A stretch of DNA of 64,000 bases, taken from assembly GCA_029747015.1 (NCBI GenBank), contig JAKOGI010000002.1, forward strand, positions 1,345,001 to 1,409,000. Direction: 5' to 3'. The position numbers and the translations under genes are program-made. The notes below the pieces were generated by a model. That model made no database searches, was not told the origin of the DNA, and saw nothing but the letters and a program-made list of their open reading frames with translations. This document shows positions 48,521-59,939 of this stretch, piece by piece. Positions within the stretch are counted from its first letter, which is position 1. Each line of letters starts with the position of its first letter. The DNA is from Carnegiea gigantea (taxonomy: Eukaryota > Streptophyta > Magnoliopsida > Caryophyllales > Cactaceae).

Positions 48521-48840
48521 AGATTTTGGGTAAAGGGCATTGCGCGAGGAGCATAAGGGGATTGGACACTTCCGGTCTTGACTTCAAATTATACCATCAA
48601 CTATTGAATTGAGAAAAATGGCGTGAATGAATAGTGGCAGAATATTAGAAAAAAAAGTGCACATGGCATATTGTCCGATTTGATTTCTGTTTACAAATTT
48701 GAATAAGTTTGCTTCGGAAGGTGGGCCTTGAAGGGCATAACCTAACTTACAAAGAGTATTTAATCTCCAAAAAGTCTATGACATGTGTTAGTTGTCTTTC
48801 TTTAGAAGGATACTTTTGAGTTTTTCTAATGCAAAAATAT
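48521..48840. other. Intergenic DNA
   Basis: No recognisable gene or repeat end. Confidence 0.4.
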
Positions 48841-49090
48841 CTTAGAGCATTTTCAGTCTAAGTTTTAGTTTTTAAAACTTAAGTCTGCAACATCGGTAGA
48901 ATTTTCAACGTTTTGAACTTATATAGTTGCATTTCATTACTTCTTAAACAGATGGAACTCCAACTTAGATCAGTGAATCAAATATTTGACATGAAACCTA
49001 CCATTAAATATATTTAATTACGTTCATTCTTTTAATTTTGTGTATGTATTTTATGTTTATAATTTATATGACTACCTTTTGTTTGTCAAA
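48841..49090 (+). repeat. Relic of the GAGCA...CAGCC MITE family
   Basis: Starts TTAGAGCATTTTCAGTC and then TAGTTTTTAAAACTTAAGTC, matching copy A of the large repeat around 16045-16270 (TAGTTTTTAAAACTTAGGTC). The TTCTTTTAATTTTRTRT...TATTTTATGTTTATAA part also matches. The far end is missing. Confidence 0.55.
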
Positions 49091-49243
49091 AAATGAAATA
49101 TTTGAATAGCCTCTACTGCGGAGTCAAAAAAAGGAACCCGCGATTTATAGAGAAGTTTAAATCAGGACTAGCCGCCACCTTTTCGGGGAAAAGTAATTAT
49201 TGATTTTTCTACGTTCGCTTATGATACATGACATTTATCAATT

Positions 49244-49518
49244 TGTCCAAATATATTTTCCTAAAAAATTTAATTTAATGGATCCTGTTTAATCGAACAC
49301 GCAGCAGGGTATATATAATTGGTTGAAGTAAAAAGTTTAAATTCTGGACATGATCAAATCAATGATTTGAGTATTAGCCGGTTTAGCCCCACCGTGCGGT
49401 ACTTGCCCAAATATATTTTCACAAAAATTTTAATTTAATGGATCCTCAATCCTGTTTAATCGAACATGCAGCGGGTTATAATTAGTTGAGGCAAAAAGTC
49501 CAAATTCGAGACATGATT
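49244..49518. repeat. Two-copy direct repeat, period about 160 bp
   Basis: Copy 1 (49244-49354) and copy 2 (49404-49518) share CCAAATATATTTTC, TTTAATTTAATGGATCCT, TGTTTAATCGAACA and GACATGAT. Differences include a small insertion in copy 2. Confidence 0.85.
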
Positions 49519-50474
49519 ATTTTACATCGGCCATAAAAATTAACGTTCTGTGTCTAACAAGTTACTACATTAGATCTTAGGTTCCATTCTCTCTCCTCTT
49601 ATTGTGCATGTTATACTGCCTTTGTGGCTTATTTGAACAAAAAAAATATATATAACAACAGCTATACAACACCTTTAATTAGTGGCAGATTTAGATGTTT
49701 ATAACATGATGTCTATTTATTAACGTAATTATTAATGTATAATATCAATAAAAAAAGAAATTATATGATATATAGTATGACAATCTAATTTTTTTTGGGG
49801 GGGGGGGAAAGTATGACAATCTATTTTGCATAAACATTCTATTTATTTTTTCAACCAAAGTTTCGTCTCATATTTCTACACTAATGAAAGTTGATAAATA
49901 ATAATAATATACTCCACTTTTTGATTCCAATGGGGGAAAAAAAAAACTATGGTACCCTACTACTATGTTTGCTCTTTGCGGTTTTTCATATTTTAAATTT
50001 GACACATAGATTGTGTCAAAATTGCATAATGTTACAATTATCTAGCATTTACGAAAACTGTTTGTTATAGAGGACAATTCATCAACACAAAGCAATAAAG
50101 GCCAAAAAAAATTGAAACATGAAGTGAATATGTCAAACATAACAACTTCAAAAAGTAATCTGCACCAATTAATCGCACCAAAAGGAAAAAAAAATAGCAT
50201 CAAATTCAAATCAATCATTAGTGTCAAGTTAAAGAAAGGTATGCACCAAGGGCACATTGCAACCAAATAGCCGAAAAAATAAATAATAATAAAAAATAAA
50301 AAATCAGAATTATATGAAATTAAAAGTCTAAACTCTAGATAAGATTGGGGAGAAAGAAAATTTTGGACTTGGGTACATTTAATTTTATTTTACTTTTCCA
50401 TCAAGTTCTGACTTTATAACTTTACTTTTCGTATTTAAAGAAATTAATAATTTCAATATGTGAGTTAGATTGCA
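49519..50474. other. AT-rich intergenic DNA
   Basis: No supported gene. The frame at 50042-50266 (minus) is hydrophobic low-complexity and unsupported. Confidence 0.45.
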
Positions 50475-50510
50475 TCCACATATACCAATTTATAAATTGG
50501 TATATGTGGA
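50475..50510. repeat. Perfect 36-bp palindrome
   Basis: Two 18-nt arms, TCCACATATACCAATTTA and its exact reverse complement, with no spacer. It could extrude as a cruciform or fold as a hairpin. Confidence 0.95.
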
Positions 50511-50533
50511 CACCCGTAAATTAAGTTCAAAAT

Positions 50534-50591
50534 TTCTAGCGAGCTATTTTAAATTAGGTTAATAAAAACCATTTAAAATAACTCATTAGAA
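50534..50591. repeat. Imperfect hairpin, 21-nt arms
   Basis: TTCTAGCGAGCTATTTTAAA (50534) pairs with TTTAAAATAACTCATTAGAA (ending 50591); 18 of 21 positions match around a 16-nt loop. Adjacent to the 36-bp palindrome. Confidence 0.8.
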
Positions 50592-51289
50592 TTTTTTTTT
50601 GGGAGAGAGGGGTTCATGGACACCCCTCCCATACAAATACATAGGCCCATGGCTGTAATCAAAACAAGAATTTGAAACTAAGGAGTATTAGCTCCAAGAG
50701 TCAAGACTAATTCACCCACCCCAATCCGCTAGCTCTGCCTGGTTGCCACCTCCTTTCCCACCCTGAATCAAAGGGGTGGGTAATAGATATGGCAATGGGG
50801 CGATTCAGAACGGTTTAAATTATACTAGCCTTTTATGTCCATTGTTCAAAAACCATAGTAATATCCATATCGCATTGGAAACTAACATCTATGACAATAC
50901 CTGTCAGAGTTTGGGGTTTTGCAAATTTTATTTGGATACATACAGAAAAATAAGTATGCAACCCAAATTTAAGTATCGTGTGCATTTGGAGCAATGGAAA
51001 ATTGCAAAATTATCTTATTTTGAGAGTTTATAGTATAAAAATTGTGAAATCAAGAGAAGTGTTGGATTAGATTTTGCTAAAAACTTAGATCCAAAAAACA
51101 TTATATTAAAATTCATTTGTATCATATTTCAAATAAGGCAGCTTAGCACACATTTGGAACTCATTTTCACACACATTTGCGTTTTAAATAGCATGGACTT
51201 TTTGGGTTGTCATCAACTCATAAAATTTAGCATATATATTAGTTAAACATGATATGAAACGCACTCAACCTAACCATATTTAGGTTTCT
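50592..51289. other. Intergenic DNA
   Basis: No gene is recognised. The frame at 50776-51033 (plus) has no known motif. Confidence 0.4.
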
Positions 51290-51845
51290 TCTTATCAACT
51301 TCTCATAAGTATTTATTATCATCATTCGACATTGAACAACACTTATCATTTATTTAGTACTAATTGATATATATATATTTAATCATAGTTTCTAGTTATG
51401 ATTTTCTATTATTCAAGACCCATTAGCAATAACCAGCTATCATCATTACCGATAAGCACTCATCAGCACCAATAAGCAATCATCGGGCCCTTAAATGTTA
51501 TACATATCCAAGCCTTAGTCGATCATAGCAATTATTGACCATAATTACTTAAGGGGGTACCCATCCATATTGCCTAGCTGGGTTCACCTCTACACTGATT
51601 ACGTTATTAATTAAGATTTATTCTTTTTAGTTTATTATAAGTTACTTATTATTGATGAGTGTTAATTAATACTGGGAAGTGATGATTAGTATTGATGAGT
51701 ATCAATTGATGCTGATGAGTACTGATAAGGTTTGAAATTATAACTAGAAAGTATGATTAGATATTAATGAGTGCTTATGAATGCTGGTCAATATTTATTG
51801 GTCTTGATCAATGCTAAATATCAATGATAAATGCATATAATAAGT
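51290..51845. repeat. Foldback element with long imperfect arms
   Basis: The left arm (about 51290-51500) and right arm (about 51640-51845) are inverted copies of a GATGAGTRCTGATAAG-rich sequence. AATCATAGTTTCTAGTTATG on the left matches the reverse complement of AAATTATAACTAGAAAGTATG-like sequence on the right. The outer ends are not exact. Confidence 0.6.
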
Positions 51846-52598
51846 TAAAAAAACGCACACAGTTCGTTTGCGCAAATTGAATGACTGCACGACTGGTCTA
51901 TGGGATCACGCACAACTTCCTCCGTCTTTCATGGGCTCAAAAACAAAATAAAATTATGTCTATGACCTTTATATTTTCTAAATATTTTTTTAGGGTCTTG
52001 TTCTCATGTGAATGACAATGTAGATGAAAAGTTGTCTATTTTGTTTTTATTCATGTACAGATAAAGGCCGAAAAATTAAGGCTCATGAAAAGTAATTTAA
52101 AATTTCTTAAGGACAAGTATATTTGGCATTATTAATTGTTTTAAAATCATATGCAAAAGTGGTGTCAAGTAATCAATTTCATCAAATTGGTCAATGTTAT
52201 TAAATACAAGGGGAATTCAGCGTGAAGATTATTTTAAGTGATAGTTCTTAAATGTATCTCAACGTTAGAGCTCGAAAATAGTACGTCAAGTTGGGTTCGT
52301 TTTCGGATCAAACTCAAATGAGTTTAAAATCTCTCGATTTGAATCTAACTCATTTATTAAAAATGTTTAAAAAATTTCACCTGTACCAATTTAATTTTTA
52401 AACTGATTGACATGATTTTAAATTTTAATCCATTTAACCTATTTAAAATAGACGGTGAAGTTCAAGTTACTTCATCTCCTATATATTTACCGTTTGACTT
52501 TAAATTAACAACCCTACTTATGTAGTATAAAAAAATTAAGTTTACACATCATACCAAGTAATTACTTTTTAAGTTCCATGAATTCAACATAATTCACA
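51846..52598. other. Intergenic DNA
   Basis: Carries a GGGTTCGTTTTCGGATCAAA...CCATTTAACCTATTTAAAA relic at 52290-52460. No gene. Confidence 0.4.
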
Positions 52599-52810
<212 letters not shown>

Positions 52811-53367
52811 TTATATATATAATATTGTTTTCTTAATTATGAAATAAAGTGTAAATAAGCAAATGATAAATGGGTTATTGTGTTGACCTCTTTAACCTAT
52901 TTAGTCAAACGAGTTAAATTTATCAACCCATTTAATTAAAGGGTTGAAAATTTGGACCCAGATTTGCTAAATTTTGTGTTGATTTTGAATCGATAATTGT
53001 ATCGGGTCAATTTTCCTACTTGACTAGTCAATGTACAAAGAATTTATATCAATACCTAATCTCATCACATCTGTACTAGCAAGTAAAAAAGACAATGGGA
53101 TAGCACTTGCCTACTTGGACCCAGAATCCTAATTATGCCAGGATATCATTTAACATCGGAAGATGTAACTAGCAATATAGAAGGATCATATATTAGCATG
53201 TCATCTCATAATTAATCAAGCTGGTAATAATGAAGAAACATGAGGATGGGCTAGCTTAATAATTGGGCTGGCGGGAGGAGAGAGAAAGAAACAGAGATTA
53301 AATTAGCTATGTATGTATACCTTAGGTTGGATCATGATTCATGGCGAGAGGGTGATGAGTAGAATTA
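52811..53367. other. Intergenic DNA flanking the P450-derived hairpin
   Basis: Contains a MITE-like relic (52880-53000, CCCATTTAATTAAAGGG) and otherwise no recognised feature. Confidence 0.4.
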
Positions 53368-53484
53368 GGCTCAGTAATATCCGTACGGCTAGGGAGTGTG
53401 ACCATAAACATCTTTATCGAGGGTCAATGGTCATGGTGCGATGATCATGGTCGCACTTCCTAGCCGTAAGGAGACTAGTGGGCA
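53368..53484 (-). ncRNA. Candidate hairpin RNA locus derived from the CYP76 gene
   Basis: An inverted repeat. Upper arms are 53384-53412 and 53440-53468 (29 nt each: 25 Watson-Crick pairs, one G-U, three mismatches in a minus-strand transcript). Lower arms are 53368-53383 and 53469-53484 (10 pairs plus one G-U of 16). The loop is 27 nt. Both arms separately match P450 exon 1 at 3172-3215: arm 1, plus strand, translates SVRLGSVTINI; arm 2, minus strand, translates KHCPLVSLRLGSATMII; the gene has [18 protein letters not shown]. From a minus-strand transcript the 3' arm gives a candidate starting UGGUCACACUCCCUAGCC, which pairs with the P450 mRNA at 20 of 21 positions. The single mismatch is opposite small-RNA position 11. 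Inverted duplication of a target gene is an accepted route to new plant MIRNA loci. Expression and processing are unproven; a decayed P450 fragment duplicated by chance is the alternative. Confidence 0.5.
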
Positions 53485-53510
53485 GTGCTTGCGGTGTAGA
53501 TCCAAGGCCC
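53440..53510 (-). pseudogene. CYP76 exon fragment (arm 2 and its outward extension)
   Basis: Read on the minus strand, 53510-53440 gives DLHRKHCPLVSLRLGSATMI, resembling the [18 protein letters not shown] segment of P450s, with similarity extending beyond the stem. The rest of the gene is absent. The sequence is somewhat closer to a generic CYP76 (DLHRK rather than NLAKV) than to the gene at 1027-3429. It may therefore derive from a paralogue. Confidence 0.6.
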
Positions 53511-53639
53511 CTTTGGTATTTTCTTTTTCTTTTTCTTTTTCTTTTTAATCAAAAGGCCCCAAGTGTATTGCTCTTGAGAGAATTGAGGTGAGATATTGCA
53601 TGTATAGAATGGGTGATTATGTTGCTCGCAAGCGCGTCA

Positions 53640-53658
53640 TATATATAGCATGCGGTGG
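53640..53658 (-). promoter_or_regulatory. TATA-like site and shared 13-mer upstream of the hairpin
   Basis: On the minus strand TATATATA (53640-53647) lies about 155 bp upstream of the hairpin. Directly beyond it is the 13-mer CCACCGCATGCTA (plus-strand TAGCATGCGGTGG), identical to 3682-3694 upstream of the P450 gene and in the same orientation. This hints that promoter sequence was copied with the gene fragment. Evidence is a single 13-mer. Confidence 0.3.
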
Positions 53659-53899
53659 TAGTTGAGCAAAGCTAGTTCCCAACTTGATGCATTTTTGTCT
53701 TTTGAATAAGAAAAAAAGTGCTTCTACCATTGTCTATAATACACACAAAATGTACTTCTAGTTTCCATGTCTTTGATGACTTCATAATAGTTATTATACA
53801 AAGAAACCGTCAAAAGGTAGAATTACAGATACTAATACAGCAAAAAAACAGCACTAAACTGTGAAATAGGTAATAAGTGATTACTAATCTGCTACTCTA

Positions 53900-54900
53900 G
53901 GCAGCTAAATTCACTTGTCACATGAGCTCAATGGATCCAATATGGCTGTTTTTACATTTTCTTCATCAAACTCCTCGTAATCCTCTTGATAGCTGGGCTT
54001 CATCCCCTACAATACAAACACCTAGCCGTTTGCCTAACTCTAAGCTTTATCCAGCAATTTTTGCAAAGTTAACGGAGTCCTGCCTAGAAAACTCGTGTAT
54101 CTTTTTTTAAGCATTAGAATTCTTTTCAGTAGAAAGCAAAATAGGTTAACTATAGCTAGTAGAATGTGGAAGTTCCTCAGTCCCTTTGGCAGAAGATCCG
54201 CTTACAATACAAATGTTGTAAGATTTTTTATGCGGGGTCATTTTACCAATTTAAGTTGGGTGACTATTAGCAGTTCCTATAGCGAGAAAATTGCTCTGCT
54301 AGCCTCAGAGCATGCTTCTTGATCACTTTCAGAATTAAACTTAACAAAATGATGTCACTCCACAATCTTAGAGTCATCTGCTACCTCGTTAGCTTGAATA
54401 TTCTCCAGCTATCAAGAAACCACTTCCTGTGAATTATGACCAGCATTCACTGCATCAAAGTCATTTCTCAAGGGAGAAATGTCAATATGAAGCCTACATT
54501 TTGGAAGCTACTTTCACTTTGAGAGATTATTTCTAACGAAACGATTCTTAGAAGAAACTCGACTGTTCGGGGCTCTTTTTTGAAATTTGCCCCAACTTAA
54601 CCACCAAGTTGCCCTCTAAAAGCTTCCAATGGGTTGAAAGAATTGGCTTCTCACCATCTTACTTGGTTTCAAACATGACAAACTCATATTTCATGTCACT
54701 TTTTCTAGCAACTCGACTTGGAATATAAGTATCAACCACGTTCTGAATGAAAAATAAATGAATGTGTTCATACCTTGAGGATCCAAATGAAAATTCCCAC
54801 GATACACCTTATTATGGGCCCCGGAGGTAGCTATTGGCATTGGAGGTAGAAAATTCCCACGAAAATTTCCTACTAATGATTGAGAAAACAAATTACCTAT
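53900..54900 (-). other. Decayed coding-like region, unassigned
   Basis: On the minus strand around 54700-54540 a frame reads KSDMKYEFVMFETK, then a stop, then ILSTHWKLLEGNLVVKLGQI. It is faintly like the N-terminal domain encoded by plant LINE or retroelement ORFs. Many stops interrupt it. Short plus-strand frames (53922-54110, 54095-54322) have no recognised motif. Confidence 0.2.
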
Positions 54901-55929
54901 TGATAATTTTTTTAATTTTTGTTTAATCTCTCACATGTAAATAGGGCAACCAATACAGCAGCCCATTGCCTAGCCAAGTGTGGTTTGGCTTGTTGTGAGT
55001 TTCAGGCATGGATGTAGAAGTATTCCCCTTTCCTCCAAGATATTGTAACTGATGATTTGTAATGGCAGGTACATCTTTTAGCCTTCCCCCCCCCCCCAAA
55101 ACCCCTAAAATTTTAACTTTATTTGAAAATGATGATTTTTACATATATATAGGATATTGTAATCAATGAAGGCACAATTTGTATAATGGCCATACGCCAT
55201 CTAAGACTAAATTAACCTTATACTTCCCTATTCCCATCCTATGCATATACCTTCATGTTGGAAATTATTTACTTTTGTTACTAAATTATTATATTTTACC
55301 GCAATGACACTATATTTTGTCAAAAATAATTTCCTTCCTACATACAAAAAGACAATTCTATCTAACTTTTATGCTATGTATGTGCCTTGCACTCTAATTT
55401 TATATTGTCTTTTATGTATGAATTTCATGCAGCTTTTATTTTTAGATTTGGTATGTGACGTGATAATATACAAGTAAAATGATAGCAAGTAGATCAAAGA
55501 GAATGTGAAAAATAACTCTTCACTAATTATTTGTCTTTTGTTTTTTTTTTTTTTTTGGCCGGCAAGACAATACAATTTGATGCACAATATTGTGTCTCTG
55601 AGTATCTTCCATGCTGCTTCTAATAATGTCACCTTTCGAGATTCATAACAGGAAAATAAAAAGGGGGAGGCACGTAAGTTTCATAGATGATATTGGCGAG
55701 AAACCCTCGCGAGTTGCATCTGCTTGAGAGCGACAGTTCTTTTGTTTCGTTTGATGTGTCATTTCTTACAAACGGACAAAGTCTTGTCCCCTTCCAAAAA
55801 TGGTTTTGGATGGACCCCAGTCCCACATTTCGTTTTCAAACAGCCTTTCAGGAAAACCAGGCACAGAAATTGCTCTTAATCTGTTACACTAGAAACTAAT
55901 AATAAAGAGTGAAAACTTTACTGCAGACT
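54901..55929. other. Intergenic DNA
   Basis: No gene is recognised. A C11 run at 55088-55098 and a T18 run near 55540 are present. The frame at 55687-55899 (plus) opens in non-repetitive sequence but shows no known motif. Confidence 0.4.
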
Positions 55930-56355
55930 TATCCTTTTTTTGAAAAATATGAATTGAGAAATGAGTGAGAAATTAAGTGAAATTAATAAAAGTGGATTAC
56001 AATGGATTGAAGTTGGTAGGATTGAAACTTTTTTTATATGGGATGGAATTTGATTAAAATAGTTGGAAGTGGATTGAAGTTGGTTGAACTAGGTAATTTT
56101 TATTGAAATGGGTTCAATTTTTTGGGTGAAAGTTGATTAAAATAGTAGAAAATGAAATAGTGATTATGGGAATTGAAGTAAGTTGAATTCTTTTATATAA
56201 CGGGTATAAGTTAGTTAAAATAGCGGAAAGTGGGTTCAAGTTGGTTGAAGCGGGTCGAAGCGAATATTTTATTATTGAACTTGCTGAAGTGGGTTGAAGT
56301 TGGTTAAAGTTTATAAATTGGGATTTACCAACGAAAAGAATAGAGCCTACGGCTA
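55930..56355. repeat. MITE-like element with GTGGGTTGAAGTTGG units
   Basis: Made of about a dozen degenerate copies of GTGGATTGAAGTTGGTTG, with AATTTGATTAAAATAGTGG-like spacers. It ends ACGAAAAGAATAGAGCCTA, like the Tourist-type MITE at 58105-58320. Older and more diverged than that copy. Confidence 0.5.
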
Positions 56356-56382
56356 CTTATTATGTAGACCAGACATTTTTAT

Positions 56383-56470
56383 GTGAGTTTCTTAGAATTC
56401 ATCTCTTCATGAATAGTTATATTTGAATTTTTTATAATCTCATAAAAGTGAGATCCAATGTTAAAGTTTT
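56383..56470 (+). mobile_element. RTE-type LINE 3' tail relic
   Basis: TTCTTAGAATTCATCTC and AATCTCATAAAAGTGAGATC match the tail at 9650-9777. No coding part is attached. Confidence 0.4.
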
Positions 56471-57837
56471 TGTTCTACACTGGACAATGAACAGATGATT
56501 GTTTTATTTGAAAATTTTTTTGTGAGAAGCATAACACTTTTTTTTTTTCTTTCCAAGACATGATTACCTAAACTAGTTTATGTATATCTCCTTGTTCAAT
56601 GGTGATTACTTGGGATATTTTGTACTAACCCTTCTTGAGATTCATACATTTATTAATACGAGCTCGACATATTAGGATTAATTTTTACCACCCTTAAAAT
56701 TTTACTATTGTATTATTAAATATTGATCCAATGAATATGTTAAGATTAGGAAGTAATTTATCAGTTAACCTCTCCTTTAGAGCTACCAGGGTACATTCTC
56801 TCTCTCTCTTTTGTGGGGTTCAAAGGCAGGTGAGAGCAAGTGAATTAAGAAGTAGATGGAGTGACAGTCCAAGTGACAGAAAGGATGAAAGAAAGCAATT
56901 ATTACCCATCATTTCAATCCATTAAAGAGAGAAAGAGCAAGTATTCCAACAACATTATAAGAACGGTAAATCAGTCACAATTTTTTTATTCTTCATATAT
57001 TTCCTCTAGTAACATTCTAATAATAAAATACTAAAATTACAAGAATGATAAACTTTAACCCTAAAATATTGAGTTTATATTAATTAATACCTAAAACCTT
57101 AGAAAAGTTGATACAAAATACCCTTACTACTTGTCTATTATCTCAGCATTGCACAAAGAGTAGAAGGGATATCCAGCTTACCTACTACCCCAAAAATATA
57201 TACTATTAGAAAAGTGTATACGTTGGTTAGAATATAATAAATCGGTCCATCACTTCATGGTGTATTGTATATTTACTGGAACCACAATGTCTTATTGTTT
57301 AGCTTAGGAATATAAATTAGAACAACTTTTCAGGTAGAAATAAGTACAGTTCAGTAAAAATAATTTTAATTTTAAAAAACATATTCAATTTAGTTGTGCT
57401 TAAAAAAAATATTGTTATAAATAAATTTAGTTGAAATAAGCTCAACAAAATAAATTGAAAAAAAAAAAACAATGCTTAAATCAGCAAGTGAATTGAGCTC
57501 AGGGTGGGCTTGGGGAAGAGAGAGAAAGTTAGGTGAGCCTTGAAGATGGAAGATTAATACCTGGTGAGCCTACGAAAAAAAAATATCAGGCTCGACACTT
57601 ACGGGTTTTTTTTTTCGGGGGGGGGGTGCAGGACACTTATATTAGTTTGCATACGAGATATTTATATTTACCTTTTGTGATTTACACAGAAACTTTTTAG
57701 CCTATATATTTTTAAAATAATTGTTGCCCTATATCTTTGTATTAGATAATTAAATTCTACAGTTGTGAAAATTTCCTTAATGTTTTAAATTTAATATGAC
57801 AAAAAGTAGGTCAAAAAGCACCTTATTAAAACCCTAA
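56471..57837. other. AT-rich intergenic DNA
   Basis: No gene. The frame at 56731-56925 (plus, HSLSLFCGVQRQVRASELRS) is unsupported. Confidence 0.4.
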
Positions 57838-58101
57838 AAGAGTCAAAACCTTAGCCCCTTCCCCTCCGCAGCCTCTCATATCTACAAACCCTAAGTTCTT
57901 TATTGCTTCGTAGGGGTTTTTATCGGCCTTTTGTTATAGTAAGCCCCACTTTCTCATTCGTTTATGGTCTTCATAGCATCTCTCCCACAGTAAATGTTCT
58001 CTCTATTTATGAGAGTATTTCTGTATACTTTTTTAGGTGAGCAGTACTATCTTTCATTCTTGGAGTAGTTCTTTTAAGTCAGTTTCATATCATTCTCTTA
58101 T
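57838..58101 (+). promoter_or_regulatory. Leader-like segment with telo box
   Basis: Contains AAACCCTAA (57886-57894), a nearby AAAACCCTAAAAG and pyrimidine-rich TAGCCCCTTCCCCTCC. These are usual in promoters and leaders of plant ribosomal-protein and other growth genes. No coding sequence follows; a MITE at 58105 comes next. It could be a captured or truncated gene start. Confidence 0.25.
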
Positions 58102-58104
58102 TTA

Positions 58105-58320
58105 GGGCCTATTTTTTTCGTGGGTAAATTGAGGTAGATAAAAAGATAAAGTGAGTTGAAGTAGGTTGAAGTGGATTGAAGTAGATTAAAGTGGGTTGAA
58201 TTTTTTTATGTGATAAATTAAACTTGATTAAAATAGTGGAAGTGAGTTAAAGTACGTTCAAGTGAGTTAAAGTGGGTTGAGGTTGGTATTTTAGAATTGA
58301 TCCACAAAAAGAACAGGCCC
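58105..58320. mobile_element. Tourist-like MITE, 216 bp
   Basis: The left end is GGGCCTATTTTTTTCGTGG; the right end, reverse complemented, is GGGCCTGTTCTTTTTGTGG. TTA flanks both sides (58102-58104 and 58321-58323). The interior is repeated AAGTGGGTTGAAGT units. Same family as 55930-56355. Confidence 0.8.
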
Positions 58321-58323
58321 TTA

Positions 58324-58976
58324 GGATTGAATTATTAACTAGTAGCAACATTATTTTATAATTGATATCAATTCTTCAAATATATATTACGAGACCAAAT
58401 AAATCTTTTTGAAGAAAATGTGGTACAAGATTTGTGGATATCTTTGCTAGAGCCTTAGAGGCTACATTAAGAATTAGCGATTGAATAGAGAAATAGTGTT
58501 CAATAATATTCTATTTAATTTCTCAATCGTAAGGTTCATTTTGTTATCCTATTTATACATTTGTTTGAATAGATTATATTTATTGTAGATGTCATATGAT
58601 TTTCAATTGATAAATTCATCTCTTAATTTTTGAAAAATAAAATGAAGGAAAAATAAAAATAAAAATATTATTCATGCTGCATTGCCACAAATGTTTCATA
58701 TATGTAAATATTTGAAAATAACTTCTTTATTTTCATCTTGAAGTATAATTAAAATTAACTGATTACACATGCTTTGAAATTTTTATTATAGCTAATGGAT
58801 AACATTTTGAAATATTTGACAAGAAAAAGAATCATCAAATTAATGAAGTAACTAACATACTAATATTCCCATGCGCCGCATAATGATCACTAGTTTTCTA
58901 AATAAAACAATTTTCACTTTTCACAAAACATCAAACCCTCTTTTTTAGATAGTGTACCAATGAGCTCCATTGACAA
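58324..58976. other. AT-rich intergenic DNA
   Basis: No supported feature. Confidence 0.45.
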
Positions 58977-59407
58977 GGGCTCTATTCGATAAAATTAGCG
59001 GTTCAAGTAGCGGATAGCGGTTTAGGTAATAGATAGCTGTTCAGGTAGCGGATAACGTTTGTAATTTAGCTGTTAGCGGATAGCTGTTTAGAAGAGTAGT
59101 TGAATAAAATGCGTTCGGTAAATTTAGTTGTTGGATTAGCTGATTAATGTAAATTGACATAAAAGGATATGGATAATTTCCAAAGATAAAATTTTCAAAG
59201 GGTAATTTTTGATTAAAAAAATATGAAATGCTACTTTTGAATGTAGAACGTTAATACTATTAGTTTTTCGAAAACGCTACTTAAAACGCTAAACGTTGAA
59301 ATGCTAGTCAAAACACTACGTTACCGAACACTAAAAATTACGTGATGAATGTATTGACTTAGTCAAAACGCCAAACGCTACCCAAAACGTTGTTGCCGAA
59401 TACGCCC
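58977..59407. repeat. hAT-like MITE with TAGCGGATAGC units
   Basis: The left end GGGCTCTATTCGATAAAAT and the reverse complement of the right end, GGGCGTATTCGGCAACAAC, form imperfect inverted repeats. The interior holds GTAGCGGATAGC and AACGCTAAACG units. An 8-bp target duplication was looked for and not found. Confidence 0.5.
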
Positions 59408-59939
59408 AAAACCTTTAGAAGTTGTTGCCAGATATTTGAATTCGAATTCACCTACATTGACCTTTAATTTGCATCCCACTTGCGGCCCCCCCAAAAAAAA
59501 AGACAGTATACCCATCTATTCTGTACACATCTAATTAAGATGATCGCACCTTTGATAATTTATATACAGCCTGTGAAGTCCGAACTATAAGCTACGCTTA
59601 TCAAGCATTATAAATTGAATTTGTTGTTTAGTAACTATTAATAACCAAATAATTTCACCTGAAATTTGTCTTTTTATCATATATTTGTGGTGAAACCATC
59701 TGACCTACTCACAAAAGTAAAATTCCGTTTGGTAATTTGATCAATCAAATTGAAGAGACTTCTGTTTTCAATGGAAAAGTGAACAACTTAGTCATATACC
59801 TTTTTTTTTCCCGCAATTATATTGGCCGTTGGTGCGACGTTCTAAAAACGAACTGAATTTATGATTGTTTCGAGGTTTTTGTTAAGAATGAAGTAATTAA
59901 AAACAAAGTAGAGGTGACATCTGTATAAGATAAGATGAG
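59408..59939. other. AT-rich intergenic DNA
   Basis: No supported feature. Confidence 0.45.

Noticed and set aside
53368..53484. Simple MITE explanation for the P450-like hairpin
   Set aside because: Both arms translate to recognisable P450 sequence in the right frame and extend similarity beyond the stem, which an unrelated MITE would not show. Kept as a candidate RNA locus instead.
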